Below the pieces are notes generated by a model. That model saw only the letters and a program-made list of their open reading frames with translations. It did no database searches and had not been told where the DNA came from. Made by a program: the position numbers and the translations under genes. Source: Pseudomonas frederiksbergensis (GTDB taxonomy: Bacteria > Pseudomonadota > Gammaproteobacteria > Pseudomonadales > Pseudomonadaceae). From it: DNA of 64,000 bases. Shown piece by piece: positions 6,998 to 14,567 of the stretch (position 1 is its first letter; every line of letters starts with the position of its first letter). Where the stretch lies: NCBI RefSeq assembly GCF_003732705.1, contig NZ_MOBR01000040.1, positions 62,001 through 126,000 on the forward strand, given 5' to 3'.

Positions 6998-7369
6998 CTA
7001 ATCCTTGCACGGATATGCAGCCCGATAGGCTTTAAGCGCCAGCAGAGATGCGTTCTCATTAAGCGTCTCAGGGTGGTCATCAAAGTATTTCAACAGCACT
7101 CTGGCTGCCTGCCCCATTGTGAAACCTTCGCCGGGGATGCAGATTCCGATAGTTTCCGGGCTAGCCATGCGGGCTATCGACAAAGTATCCGTAACTCCGT
7201 TTACAAATCCCGCACAAATACCTGCATCAAAATACTGACTATTAGGAATCTTCTCTTTCAAGAATGCCCGGCAATTTCCAGCCATTTCGTTCCCAGTGTC
7301 AGCCCTCACCGATGATATAGCTGCAAAGCTGATCCCAACAACAGCGACTGCCTTCATGAGTTCTTTCAT
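6998..7369 (-). CDS. Rap1a/Tai-family secreted protein (immunity-like)
   Basis: The start at 7369 (MKELMKAVAVVG) is chosen because AAGGA lies 8 nt upstream and a signal peptide follows at once (VAVVGISFAAISSVRA); a start at 7375 is also possible. The 123-aa precursor has a mature part with four Cys (GNCRAF, AGICAGFV, IGICIPGE, AYPCKD) and the segment FTMGQAARVLLKYFDDHPE typical of the Rap1a/Tai family. Known members are periplasmic immunity proteins against type VI secretion amidases. No amidase gene is nearby. It lies alone between two copies of the palindrome, inside a nuclease-bacteriocin locus. Confidence 0.75.
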   Translation of the reverse strand: MKELMKAVAVVGISFAAISSVRADTGNEMAGNCRAFLKEKIPNSQYFDAGICAGFVNGVTDTLSIARMASPETIGICIPGEGFTMGQAARVLLKYFDDHPETLNENASLLALKAYRAAYPCKD

Positions 7370-7566
7370 GGTCATCGTCCTTGCGTGATCTGCTAAGAGT
7401 ATCTGGCAACATTGCAGAACGCCATCAGGCACGCCGACCGTATTCAGAATGCCCCTTCCCGAAAAGCGCCCCAAAATTTTGGGGCAAATTGCGGAGTTCA
7501 CACAGAAATGGTCCCCTGCTCCCACGGCGGGAGCTTGAAAGCCACTAGACGAATAAATAGCGTAGC

Positions 7567-7623
7567 AAAAAGGTGACAGACCTATTTAATAGATTCTCCT
7601 TTAAATAGATCCGCCACCTTTTC
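7567..7623. repeat. Palindromic repeat (copy 2)
   Basis: AAAAAGGTGACAGACCTATT at the left faces AAATAGATCCGCCACCTTTT at the right, separated by a short loop (about 56 bp in all). It separates the Rap1a-type gene from the pyocin immunity gene. It is one of four related copies between 6439 and 9585. Confidence 0.8.
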
Positions 7624-7719
7624 TGCGGTAGATACTCATGCAGCCTCTTCTCGGGGATATTCCGATCCTACTTCGAAAGCTGTGCCCTTGTCGTCACACC
7701 TTCTCCCAAGAGCTGGAAA

Positions 7720-7971
7720 TCAATCCTCCTTGAATCCCAACATGCCTTGAGCAGCACGCCATTCCTTCACAGTTTGGGTAATGCCTGATGCTGAATCATC
7801 GGCTCCGTCTTCCGGGTAGAAAATCAGATCAGACCCAGCAGGGTGCTCGCTCATCTCTTCAAAGTGGAACACCAGCTTGTCCACTTCCGGCTCCGTGCCA
7901 TCGTGGCTAATGATGCGCTGTAGCAGGTCTACAAATTCACTTTCTGTGTAGTCGCTGATTGTGTTTTTCAT
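7720..7971 (-). CDS. Pyocin immunity protein (Im9-like), cognate to the adjacent HNH pyocin
   Basis: The 83-aa protein begins MKNTISDYTESEFVDLLQRI and carries HPAGSDLIFYP and VKEWRAAQGMLGFK, the pattern of colicin E2/E7/E8/E9 immunity proteins (about 85 aa). Its ATG overlaps the stop of the pyocin gene (ATGA), so toxin and antidote are co-translated. It should bind the DNase domain in the producer cytoplasm. Downstream comes one copy of the palindrome, which may end the transcript. Confidence 0.93.
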   Translation of the reverse strand: MKNTISDYTESEFVDLLQRIISHDGTEPEVDKLVFHFEEMSEHPAGSDLIFYPEDGADDSASGITQTVKEWRAAQGMLGFKED

Positions 7972-9317
7972 AGTTTCTGCCTGTCTTCCTTGTGGATTTC
8001 AACGTGACGTTTTGGCGAGGCTACAGAGAGGTTATCGATATCGTACACAGCGCCGCCATGTTGAATGTGTTCGATGTGGTGAATCTCGTAACGACCATTT
8101 CCGCCATTGCGTTCTGCTTTTGGTGCAAATGGTGAATTGCCTTTTGCTAGCCAGCCTTGGTTGTTGGGCTTGAACTGACTGTTTAGCTCGGCATCATTGC
8201 CTACGGCGGTCCACAATGCCGCCCTGAAATCATCGAAGCTCTTAAACTTCTGACCACGTAACTGATCAGCAATTCTCGTTGGTATCGGTGAACCAAGTCC
8301 CGTGCCAGCGCCAGCAAGCCAGATGCCGGACACGTCCTGTCCTTGACCTGTGACAGTGCCCGGTGAGTGGCGAGCGCTGATAACGATGTACAGCGGCTGA
8401 ATGCCAGACCCAGCCGGGAACACAAGGATGAAGTCCTTGTATTCGTCCGGGTAGATCGGGCTGACAATGATGTTATCCGCTTGTTCGGTGGGCGGATAAA
8501 TCCAAATCTGTGGAGCTTGTGGCGCACCTTCTAGCGGTGGAATCCCAGACGTGCTGGATGGGTCAACGGCTGGCGTCCAAATCAATGTCACGCCATCGCC
8601 AAAGTCCGCCACTTGCTTGGCGTCCTGAACTACGAACCCCACTACGGGAATCATTTCCCATTCGCCGCGCTTCTGGGTGTTGTACCCGTATCCCTTTAGG
8701 GTGCCATCGGCCTGTTGTTCAATGTGCAGACGGACACGCGTTCGAGCTTGCTTGAGTGAGCGAAGTTGATCCTCTGTATATAAGGAGCTATCGCCCAAGC
8801 TCGATGACCACAACATCGCAACCATTCCTCCCAAGAACCCGGCAACTACGCCAGCAGTCACAATACCAGTGCCTGCCCCAGCCCCGACTCCTGTTGCAGC
8901 AGCAGTCTCCGTTGCAACACCAGCAGCGCCAGCAGTACATAAAGCGCCACAGGACGAAGTGGTCGCAACGGCTGCCCCACCTAATATAAGTGTCCCAATT
9001 GCAGTGGGTAGGGCGCTACCGCTGATTTTCTTGAGGGGAATGTTCCCGTCTGCATCCGTTTCACGACCACCGAGAATGGCAAACTCGCCGTAGTTGCCTA
9101 CCTTCTCGACAGGGATAAACCCAGCTGGTTTCTTGTGGTCGATCACACCGTCAGGAAGGTCGCAGCTCTTGGCGAACACGCAACCCAGGCTATTTGGTTT
9201 GTTGTCTTCTTTCGGAGGGAGGTCATTGTATTCCGCCCAACGCTGGGCATGGATATCAACAGGTTCTACACCGCTGTTGCGGTAGCCCTTCGGCGGGTTT
9301 GGTACGTATCCGCTCAC
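7968..9317 (-). CDS. Compact S-type pyocin with HNH DNase domain
   Basis: The 449-aa protein has an N-terminal segment with two Cys (GCVFAKSCDLP) and FAILGGRETDADGNIPLKK, a hydrophobic Ala/Gly-rich stretch (about residues 100-170), an S-type pyocin translocation domain (about 180-320, with YPDEYKDFILVFP), and a C-terminal DNase with H413-H414, H438 and H442 of the HNH motif. HNH pyocins enter target cells and cut DNA. It is shorter than the classical S pyocins I know (roughly 600-700 aa), leaving little room for a receptor-binding domain. AAGGA lies upstream of the ATG. The N-terminal cysteine segment resembles Usp-like toxins, so contact-dependent delivery is an alternative to free release. 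Confidence 0.88.
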   Translation of the reverse strand: MSGYVPNPPKGYRNSGVEPVDIHAQRWAEYNDLPPKEDNKPNSLGCVFAKSCDLPDGVIDHKKPAGFIPVEKVGNYGEFAILGGRETDADGNIPLKKISGSALPTAIGTLILGGAAVATTSSCGALCTAGAAGVATETAAATGVGAGAGTGIVTAGVVAGFLGGMVAMLWSSSLGDSSLYTEDQLRSLKQARTRVRLHIEQQADGTLKGYGYNTQKRGEWEMIPVVGFVVQDAKQVADFGDGVTLIWTPAVDPSSTSGIPPLEGAPQAPQIWIYPPTEQADNIIVSPIYPDEYKDFILVFPAGSGIQPLYIVISARHSPGTVTGQGQDVSGIWLAGAGTGLGSPIPTRIADQLRGQKFKSFDDFRAALWTAVGNDAELNSQFKPNNQGWLAKGNSPFAPKAERNGGNGRYEIHHIEHIQHGGAVYDIDNLSVASPKRHVEIHKEDRQKL

Positions 9318-9448
9318 ATGAGCTTCCTTGTTCGTCCTTGGGGAATTCCAGCCTGTAGCTGGGCAGCATCGACCTTCTCGGGAAGCTCAAGCGCTGGCTC
9401 TAGGACAACTCCCAAAAGCCATACTGAAAATCCACTGATCAATTTTAT
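9314..9448 (-). CDS. Possible short ORF overlapping the pyocin start
   Basis: An open frame on the minus strand ends with the TGA of the ATGA that contains the pyocin start codon. The last 40 or so residues begin LISGFSVWLLGVVLEP, a hydrophobic stretch that could be a signal anchor, and end GRTRKLM. No ATG is well placed in this part; a TTG would have to serve as the start and no clear ribosome site precedes it. It may be a leader peptide coupling translation to the pyocin, or chance. Confidence 0.25.
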   Translation of the reverse strand: MKLISGFSVWLLGVVLEPALELPEKVDAAQLQAGIPQGRTRKLM

Positions 9449-9528
9449 TTGCCGGGGTGCGGAGGATATCGGGTTAGAGCTGGGTGTTGAATGATGGCAA
9501 ATGGCCGCGCACTTAATCAAAAACAATC

Positions 9529-9585
9529 AAAAAGGTGGCGGATCTATTTAAGAGATTCACCTTTTAAATAGATCTGTCACCTTTT
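9529..9585. repeat. Palindromic repeat (copy 3)
   Basis: AAAAAGGTGGCGGATCTATT on the left faces AAATAGATCTGTCACCTTTT on the right around a 7-base centre, AGATTCA, the same centre as copy 1. It separates the 120-aa gene from the pyocin upstream region. Confidence 0.8.
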
Positions 9586-9624
9586 CTACTGGAAACTGCG
9601 GAGTGACTGGGCGTGGGAGGTGAG

Positions 9625-9987
9625 TCACACGGAAAGAGCAGGAACCGGGCGCTCCTCCCATCGCAACATCTCTTCACCATCCCGCACCTCGACCCGAACA
9701 TTGCTGACCAGTCGACCGAACAGAAATGGATTATCCCCGCAGGAAATGCTCCCCATCCATGGAACACCATTGATCGTAAAATATGAGGCGGGATAAGGAA
9801 TCGCTTTCCTGTCTTTTGCATAGACAAGCTTTTCGGAAAAAGATGAGGTTTTTTCGATATACAGATTTTCCATCAAGTCCTTGATGTATGGACCTGAACG
9901 GCGATAGCTGACGATTGCAACCACCTCATCTTCTACAGCAGCATGATCGCCGAACCATTTCCACGTGATAAGCCATGCAGTTTTCAT
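9625..9987 (-). CDS. Hypothetical protein, 120 aa
   Basis: I do not recognise the family. The protein starts MKTAWLITWKWFGDHA, has no signal peptide or membrane helix, and is rich in aromatic residues. A middle segment EKLVYAKDRKAIPYPASYF and a short motif GSISCGDNPFLFGR are the most distinctive. A purine-rich AGGTTGGTGG precedes the ATG. It is in the same direction as the 355-aa gene upstream (94 bp gap), so they could be co-transcribed, and copy 3 of the palindrome follows it. Confidence 0.6.
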   Translation of the reverse strand: MKTAWLITWKWFGDHAAVEDEVVAIVSYRRSGPYIKDLMENLYIEKTSSFSEKLVYAKDRKAIPYPASYFTINGVPWMGSISCGDNPFLFGRLVSNVRVEVRDGEEMLRWEERPVPALSV

Positions 9988-10081
9988 CCACCAACCTCTA
10001 CGCTGGAAAGCACACAGCGTAGAAGCCTAGCTCCTGCTCACTCACTTCATGAAAAGATTGCTTGCATAGCTAATCATTTAT

Positions 10082-11149
10082 CTATGTGATTTTGAGTGAG
10101 CCTGCGATAGGGACAATGACTGGTATTTCGGCCTCCACTGGAGATAGTTCGGCGAGCGATGCAGCCCAAATGCTTAATTTTTCAAGACAAGAGTTAGCAT
10201 AAGTCAACGAATCTAGGGCTGAAACCGCATCGTCTTTTTCGATGATGTTATGGAAGCGTGCCAGCCGGAGTGAAGGATCGTCAAAATGCTTACCTGAATT
10301 ACGGTCATCTTTTAATTTTCCCGGGTCAGACGGCAACGGCAACTTGACGAAAGGTAAAGACTCCGAGTTAGACAGTTTGACGATTCCTGTAATGGCAAAG
10401 AGCGTTGCTCCCGCCGTTGCTAATGGCGCTGCGTGAATTATCAAATTCCGGTAACTACCAAGGATATCTAGCCAGTTTCCCGGAGAGGATATCTTTTGAA
10501 TTTCCACTCCGTGCGGGTCAGTCGGCGGGGACTTTCTCCAATGACTACATAGTGATCCAATGCTTGTAATGTTTGCTGAGCTTGTAGGCTTAACATGCCA
10601 GTAAAATTCGATCAGGTAATCTCGGAGAGTGCAAGCGTCAATAAGAAAGGTTTGGGCGGCCAAGTAACAGAGCTCTGTAAATCCGTCAAGGAAGCGCTGG
10701 CCATCCTTGAAGTCTCCCGATTGCAATTTGGCGTTCAACTGATCCATATAGGTTTCCGATAGCTGTCGGACTCGCCACTCACAACTCCTGAGCTGATGAG
10801 ATATACGAGTGGCTATATCATAAAGTTTGCTATCGCCCTTTTTAAACGCACCATTTGCAATAAAGGACCAATCTCTACCTTGATCCCATGTGAGCCAGCC
10901 TGAGCCTGATGACGGTTTGATGCGCCATTCAGGTCGTGCTTGTGAGTGTGCTCCCGTAAAGAAATCGCATCCTACGACCTCCAATCCGAGCCTTCTAATG
11001 TCTGAGAATAGCGAGGTGTAGTTTTGTACTTCAATAGCTGTCCTCTCGCCGGTCATATCGCCCGGATAGAGAAAATTACACGACCTGTCATAACTCAGAA
11101 CTCTGATGCCTCCACTGATATGAACCTCGCGTACCGATAACCATTCCAT
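10082..11149 (-). CDS. Uncharacterised 355-aa protein with HEPN-like R-x4-H motif
   Basis: No family is certain. Residues 1-110 look like a mixed alpha/beta region with several Trp and Gly. Residues 112-240 are mostly helical and end in SYRNLIIHAAP, in which R234-N-x3-H239 fits the R(N/D/H)x3-5H signature of HEPN ribonuclease domains, found in many defence and toxin-antitoxin proteins. The base composition is lower in GC and codon use less biased than in the flanking housekeeping genes, which suggests acquisition. It lies at the edge of the bacteriocin island, divergent from the second small membrane gene. A role in phage defence is inference only. Confidence 0.6.
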   Translation of the reverse strand: MEWLSVREVHISGGIRVLSYDRSCNFLYPGDMTGERTAIEVQNYTSLFSDIRRLGLEVVGCDFFTGAHSQARPEWRIKPSSGSGWLTWDQGRDWSFIANGAFKKGDSKLYDIATRISHQLRSCEWRVRQLSETYMDQLNAKLQSGDFKDGQRFLDGFTELCYLAAQTFLIDACTLRDYLIEFYWHVKPTSSANITSIGSLCSHWRKSPPTDPHGVEIQKISSPGNWLDILGSYRNLIIHAAPLATAGATLFAITGIVKLSNSESLPFVKLPLPSDPGKLKDDRNSGKHFDDPSLRLARFHNIIEKDDAVSALDSLTYANSCLEKLSIWAASLAELSPVEAEIPVIVPIAGSLKIT

Positions 11150-11373
11150 GAATCCCCTCCTTGATACTGTTGGCTTTTATCGCCACTCAGTGCAATCCGT
11201 GGAACCCCGTGGACAAATCCAGTGTTGGCTTTCGGTAACCGCTACGCCAGCACCGTGCCATCACGTCGCACGCTCACCCGGGGCTCAGGATTTCTCACTA
11301 CGACTAGCCATTTACCACCCATCTCGATGATAGCAAAATGACAACAACTCAAACCACGCAGGACGCAAAGACA

Positions 11374-11598
11374 ATGAAAGACATCGTGATCACCGTAGTG
11401 AATTTCTTCGCCTGGATAGGGATCATCGTGGCAACAGCTGTGGGATATTTTGTAATGAAGGGCAATTACGAGTACATCGGTGCCCTGATTGGCTTCGCCG
11501 TCGGGTGCCTAGGCTCTGGTGTGTGGTTTGTACTCTCGGCAATCCACCAGAATATCCAGACCATCCGGGACATCGCAGTCAGGCAGTCGCAAGGCTGA
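11374..11598 (+). CDS. Small two-helix membrane protein (island flank, paralogue 2)
   Basis: The start at 11374 (MKDIVITVVNFF) is preferred over 11338 because AGGA lies 10 nt upstream and the N-terminus then lines up with the paralogue at 5329. The 74-aa product has two membrane helices (about residues 6-28 and 33-55) and the ending SGVWFVLSA followed by a polar tail. Both paralogues are on the plus strand and enclose a block of minus-strand accessory genes. Function unknown. Confidence 0.65.
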   Translation: MKDIVITVVNFFAWIGIIVATAVGYFVMKGNYEYIGALIGFAVGCLGSGVWFVLSAIHQNIQTIRDIAVRQSQG

Positions 11599-11743
11599 TC
11601 ACAACCTTCAACATCCGATTCAACCCCCACCGGCCCGAGCAGAATCCCATCCGTGAATGAACTGATATCGGCATTCACATTGCCCAGTGTGAACGAACTC
11701 GATATTTTGTAAACGTTTTGATGAAATCCAAGGCAACAAAAAA

Positions 11744-11765
11744 GGGCTCACCTTTCGGTGAGCCC
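11744..11765 (-). terminator. Rho-independent terminator downstream of tRNA-Val(GAC)
   Basis: GGGCTCACC and GGTGAGCCC form a perfect 9-bp stem with a four-base loop. On the minus strand it is followed by a T-run, and it lies about 30 bp after the tRNA 3' end. Confidence 0.8.
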
Positions 11766-11796
11766 TTCTAGACCGCCCAGCAGAGCGGATTTTGTT

Positions 11797-11873
11797 TGGT
11801 AGGCGCGATTGGACTCGAACCAACGACCCCCACCATGTCAAGGTGGTGCTCTAACCAACTGAGCTACGTGCCT
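11797..11873 (-). tRNA. tRNA-Val (anticodon GAC)
   Basis: The minus strand folds into a full cloverleaf of 77 nt with encoded CCA. The D arm has GCTC and GAGC, the anticodon loop is TTGACAT (GAC, reads GUC/GUU), and the T loop is TTCGAGT. The acceptor stem has one C-A mismatch (AGGCACG against CGCGCCT). It borders the accessory island at 5.3-11.6 kb; no duplicated 3' end was seen at the far side. Confidence 0.93.
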
Positions 11874-12056
11874 GCTGTGAGGCGGCATTCTACGGAATTC
11901 CGGAGGGGTGTCAACACCTTTTTTCGAGCTAACCCTATGAATATGCAAAATATTTAATTTCGCTGCTGTGACGAAGATTTTCCGGTGGCTGGCGGCGGTT
12001 TTTTAACTCGGGTAGGATCGGCGGACTCGTAAAATATATTAAACAGAGGCTGCAGG

Positions 12057-13340
12057 ATGGCGAACACCCCCTACCCAGAGTCCTATTACGCTGCATCGGC
12101 GAATGCGGTTGCGCCGCGTCCGGTTTTGCAGGGTGACGTTGAGACTGATGTCTGTGTGATCGGCGCCGGCTATACCGGGTTGTCCTCTGCCCTGTTTTTG
12201 CTGGAGAACGGTTTTAAGGTCACGGTGCTGGAGGCGGCCAAGGTGGGGTTTGGGGCGTCGGGTCGTAATGGCGGGCAGATCGTTAACAGTTATAGCCGTG
12301 ACATTGATGTGATCGAGCGCAGTGTCGGGCCCAAGCAGGCGCAGTTGTTGGGGCAGATGGCGTTTGAGGGTGGGCGGATTATTCGTGAGCGGGTCGCCAA
12401 ATATAATATCCAGTGCGATTTGAAGGACGGCGGTGTGTTCGCCGCTATCACGGCCAAGCAGATGGGGCATCTGGAATCGCAGAAGCGGTTGTGGGAGCGC
12501 TTTGGTCATACGCAGCTTGAGTTGCTGGATCAGAAGCGCATCCGTGATGTGGTGGCGTGCGATCAGTATGTCGGCGGCATGCTCGACATGAGTGGCGGGC
12601 ATATTCATCCGTTGAACCTGGCGCTGGGTGAAGCGGCAGCCGTGGAGTCGTTGGGCGGCACTATTTATGAGCAGTCGCCGGCGGTGCGTATTGAACGCGG
12701 GGCGAATCCGGTGGTGCATACGCCGCAGGGTAAGGTTCGGGCCAAGTTCATCATCGTGGCGGGCAATGCTTATCTCGGTAATTTGGTGCCGGAGCTGGCG
12801 GCGAAGTCGATGCCGTGCGGGACTCAGGTGATTACCACTGAGCCGTTGGGTGATGCGTTGGCCAAGAGTCTGTTGCCGCAGGATTACTGTGTTGAGGACT
12901 GCAATTACTTGCTCGATTACTACCGACTGACCGGGGATAAGCGTTTGGTGTTCGGCGGTGGCGTGGTGTATGGCGCGCGGGATCCGGCGAACATTGAGGC
13001 GATTATTCGGCCGAAGATGCTCAAGGCGTTTCCGCAGTTGAAGGATGTGAAGATTGATTACGCCTGGACCGGAAATTTCCTGCTGACGTTGTCACGTCTT
13101 CCGCAGGTTGGGCGGCTGGGGGATAACATTTATTACTCCCAGGGCTGCAGCGGGCATGGTGTGACGTACACGCATTTGGCGGGCAAGGTGCTGGCCGAGG
13201 CATTGCGCGGACAGGCTGAGCGGTTTGATGCGTTTGCGGATTTGCCGCACTACCCGTTTCCGGGCGGGCAACTGTTGCGCACGCCGTTTGCGGCGTTGGG
13301 GGCTTGGTATTACGGGTTGCGGGATAAGTTTGGGTACTAA
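12057..13340 (+). CDS. FAD-dependent amine oxidoreductase (gamma-glutamylputrescine oxidase-like)
   Basis: The 427-aa protein has a Rossmann FAD motif VIGAGYTGLSSALFL near residue 34 and the DAO-family segment GFGASGRNGGQI. The C-terminal FAD contact region reads YSQGCSGHGVTYTHLAGK. This pattern fits the PuuB/PauB/OrdL-like oxidases that deaminate gamma-glutamylated polyamines. No polyamine genes are next to it, so the substrate could be another amine. It stands alone, between the tRNA and a block of REP elements. Confidence 0.8.
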   Translation: MANTPYPESYYAASANAVAPRPVLQGDVETDVCVIGAGYTGLSSALFLLENGFKVTVLEAAKVGFGASGRNGGQIVNSYSRDIDVIERSVGPKQAQLLGQMAFEGGRIIRERVAKYNIQCDLKDGGVFAAITAKQMGHLESQKRLWERFGHTQLELLDQKRIRDVVACDQYVGGMLDMSGGHIHPLNLALGEAAAVESLGGTIYEQSPAVRIERGANPVVHTPQGKVRAKFIIVAGNAYLGNLVPELAAKSMPCGTQVITTEPLGDALAKSLLPQDYCVEDCNYLLDYYRLTGDKRLVFGGGVVYGARDPANIEAIIRPKMLKAFPQLKDVKIDYAWTGNFLLTLSRLPQVGRLGDNIYYSQGCSGHGVTYTHLAGKVLAEALRGQAERFDAFADLPHYPFPGGQLLRTPFAALGAWYYGLRDKFGY

Positions 13341-13357
13341 GCGATATCGCAATCCCT

Positions 13358-13589
13358 TGTAGGAGCGAAGCTTGCTCGCGAAGGCGGAGTGTCAGGCGAC
13401 ATTGATGTTGCCTGATGCGCCGCCTTCGCGAGCAAGCTTCGCTCCTACAGAGGGGAGTGTGTCAGTCGGCATCAGTTTGGCTGACACACCGCTTTCGCGA
13501 GCAAGCTTTGCTCCTACAGGGGGTTGGGTGTCAGTCGACATTTATGTTGTCTGATATGCCGTCTTCGCGAGCAGGCTCGCTCCCACAGG
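13358..13589. repeat. REP/REPIN cluster (several palindromes)
   Basis: GTAGGAGCGAAGCTTGCTCG at about 13359 is mirrored by CGAGCAAGCTTCGCTCCTAC near 13430-13449, forming a REPIN. Two further single REPs follow at about 13489-13518 and 13561-13589, and the spacer text GTGTCAG-x-CGACAT recurs. No gene is present here. Confidence 0.9.
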
Positions 13590-13602
13590 TAGAACACCGG
13601 TG

Positions 13603-14451
13603 TCAGCTCGGGAAGTCTGCGCCTTCGCTGACTTCTGCCCAGCCTTCGAAGTCTTTGCGCAGGGCTTCGATTTTGCCGCGGCCACCGGCCAGGGCGGCTT
13701 TGCCCAGCAGCAGTCGCAATGGCGGGTTCTCGGCTTCGACCGCATCGACGATGGCCACCGCCGCACGCACCGGATCACCGGGCTGCTTGCCGTTGTAGCC
13801 ACGGATCATTTCCATGCGTTTGCCCGCCGTTTCGTCGTAATCGCTGATGGTCCGGCTCGCCTCGTTGGCCGAGCGCCCCGCCCAATCGGTGCGGAATCCG
13901 CTGGGTTCGACGATCAGTACTTTGATGCCCAGGGGCCCGACTTCCTGGGACAGGGATTCGGAAATACCTTCTACGGCAAACTTGGTGGCGTGGTAGAAAC
14001 TCACTGCCGGGAACGCGACGATCCCGCCGACGGACGAGATGTTCACCACCGAGCCGCTACGCTGCTGGCGCATGCCTGGCAACACGGCCCGGGTCATCTG
14101 CACGAGGCCCCAGACGTTGATTTCCATCATGTTGCGCACTTGCTCCAGATCGCTTTCTTCGAACGAGCCGAAGTAGCCAATCCCCGCGTTGTTCACCAAC
14201 ACGTCGATACGGCCGAAGCGCGCTTGAGCGGCTTCAACGGCAGCATCGATCTGCGCCGGGTCGGTCACGTCCAGTTTCAACACCAGTGCGATGTCTTCGT
14301 GACCTTTGACGATGTCTTCGACCTGCGCCGGGTTACGCGCCGTGACCACGGTCGGGTAGCCGAGGCTGAGGGTGTGCAAGGCCAGTTGACGGCCGAAACC
14401 TGTTGAGCAGCCGGTGATGAACCAGACTGGTTTTGTAGTCGATGCAGTCAT
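13603..14451 (-). CDS. Short-chain dehydrogenase/reductase
   Basis: The start at 14451 (MTASTTKPVWFITGCSTGFG) has GGAGGAAG upstream; a longer reading frame is open but runs into the divergent promoter. The 282-aa SDR has the TGxxxGxG cofactor motif, NNAG (VLVNNAGIGYFG), catalytic Ser in NISSVGG and YHATK for Tyr/Lys. An Arg after strand 2 (TARNPAQ) suggests NADP(H). It is divergent from a LysR regulator, its likely controller. The substrate is unknown. Confidence 0.88.
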   Translation of the reverse strand: MTASTTKPVWFITGCSTGFGRQLALHTLSLGYPTVVTARNPAQVEDIVKGHEDIALVLKLDVTDPAQIDAAVEAAQARFGRIDVLVNNAGIGYFGSFEESDLEQVRNMMEINVWGLVQMTRAVLPGMRQQRSGSVVNISSVGGIVAFPAVSFYHATKFAVEGISESLSQEVGPLGIKVLIVEPSGFRTDWAGRSANEASRTISDYDETAGKRMEMIRGYNGKQPGDPVRAAVAIVDAVEAENPPLRLLLGKAALAGGRGKIEALRKDFEGWAEVSEGADFPS

Positions 14452-14567
14452 GCGGATCTTCCTCCAGTTAGCTGCCCGCCAGTGCGAGCCATGGACCTGA
14501 GTATGGACACGCTCGGCTTTGCGAAAAAGAGCCATAATCTGCAAGACCTTTTCGGAAAAACCACACA

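Noticed and set aside
9318..9528. LexA or PrtN control box for the pyocin
   Set aside because: I read both strands for CTG-N10-CAG with a central TA-rich part and for P-box-like repeats and found no convincing match.
11797..11873. Attachment site of an integrated element at tRNA-Val(GAC)
   Set aside because: No duplicated tRNA end was seen at the other side of the island near 5.2-5.6 kb and no integrase gene is present.
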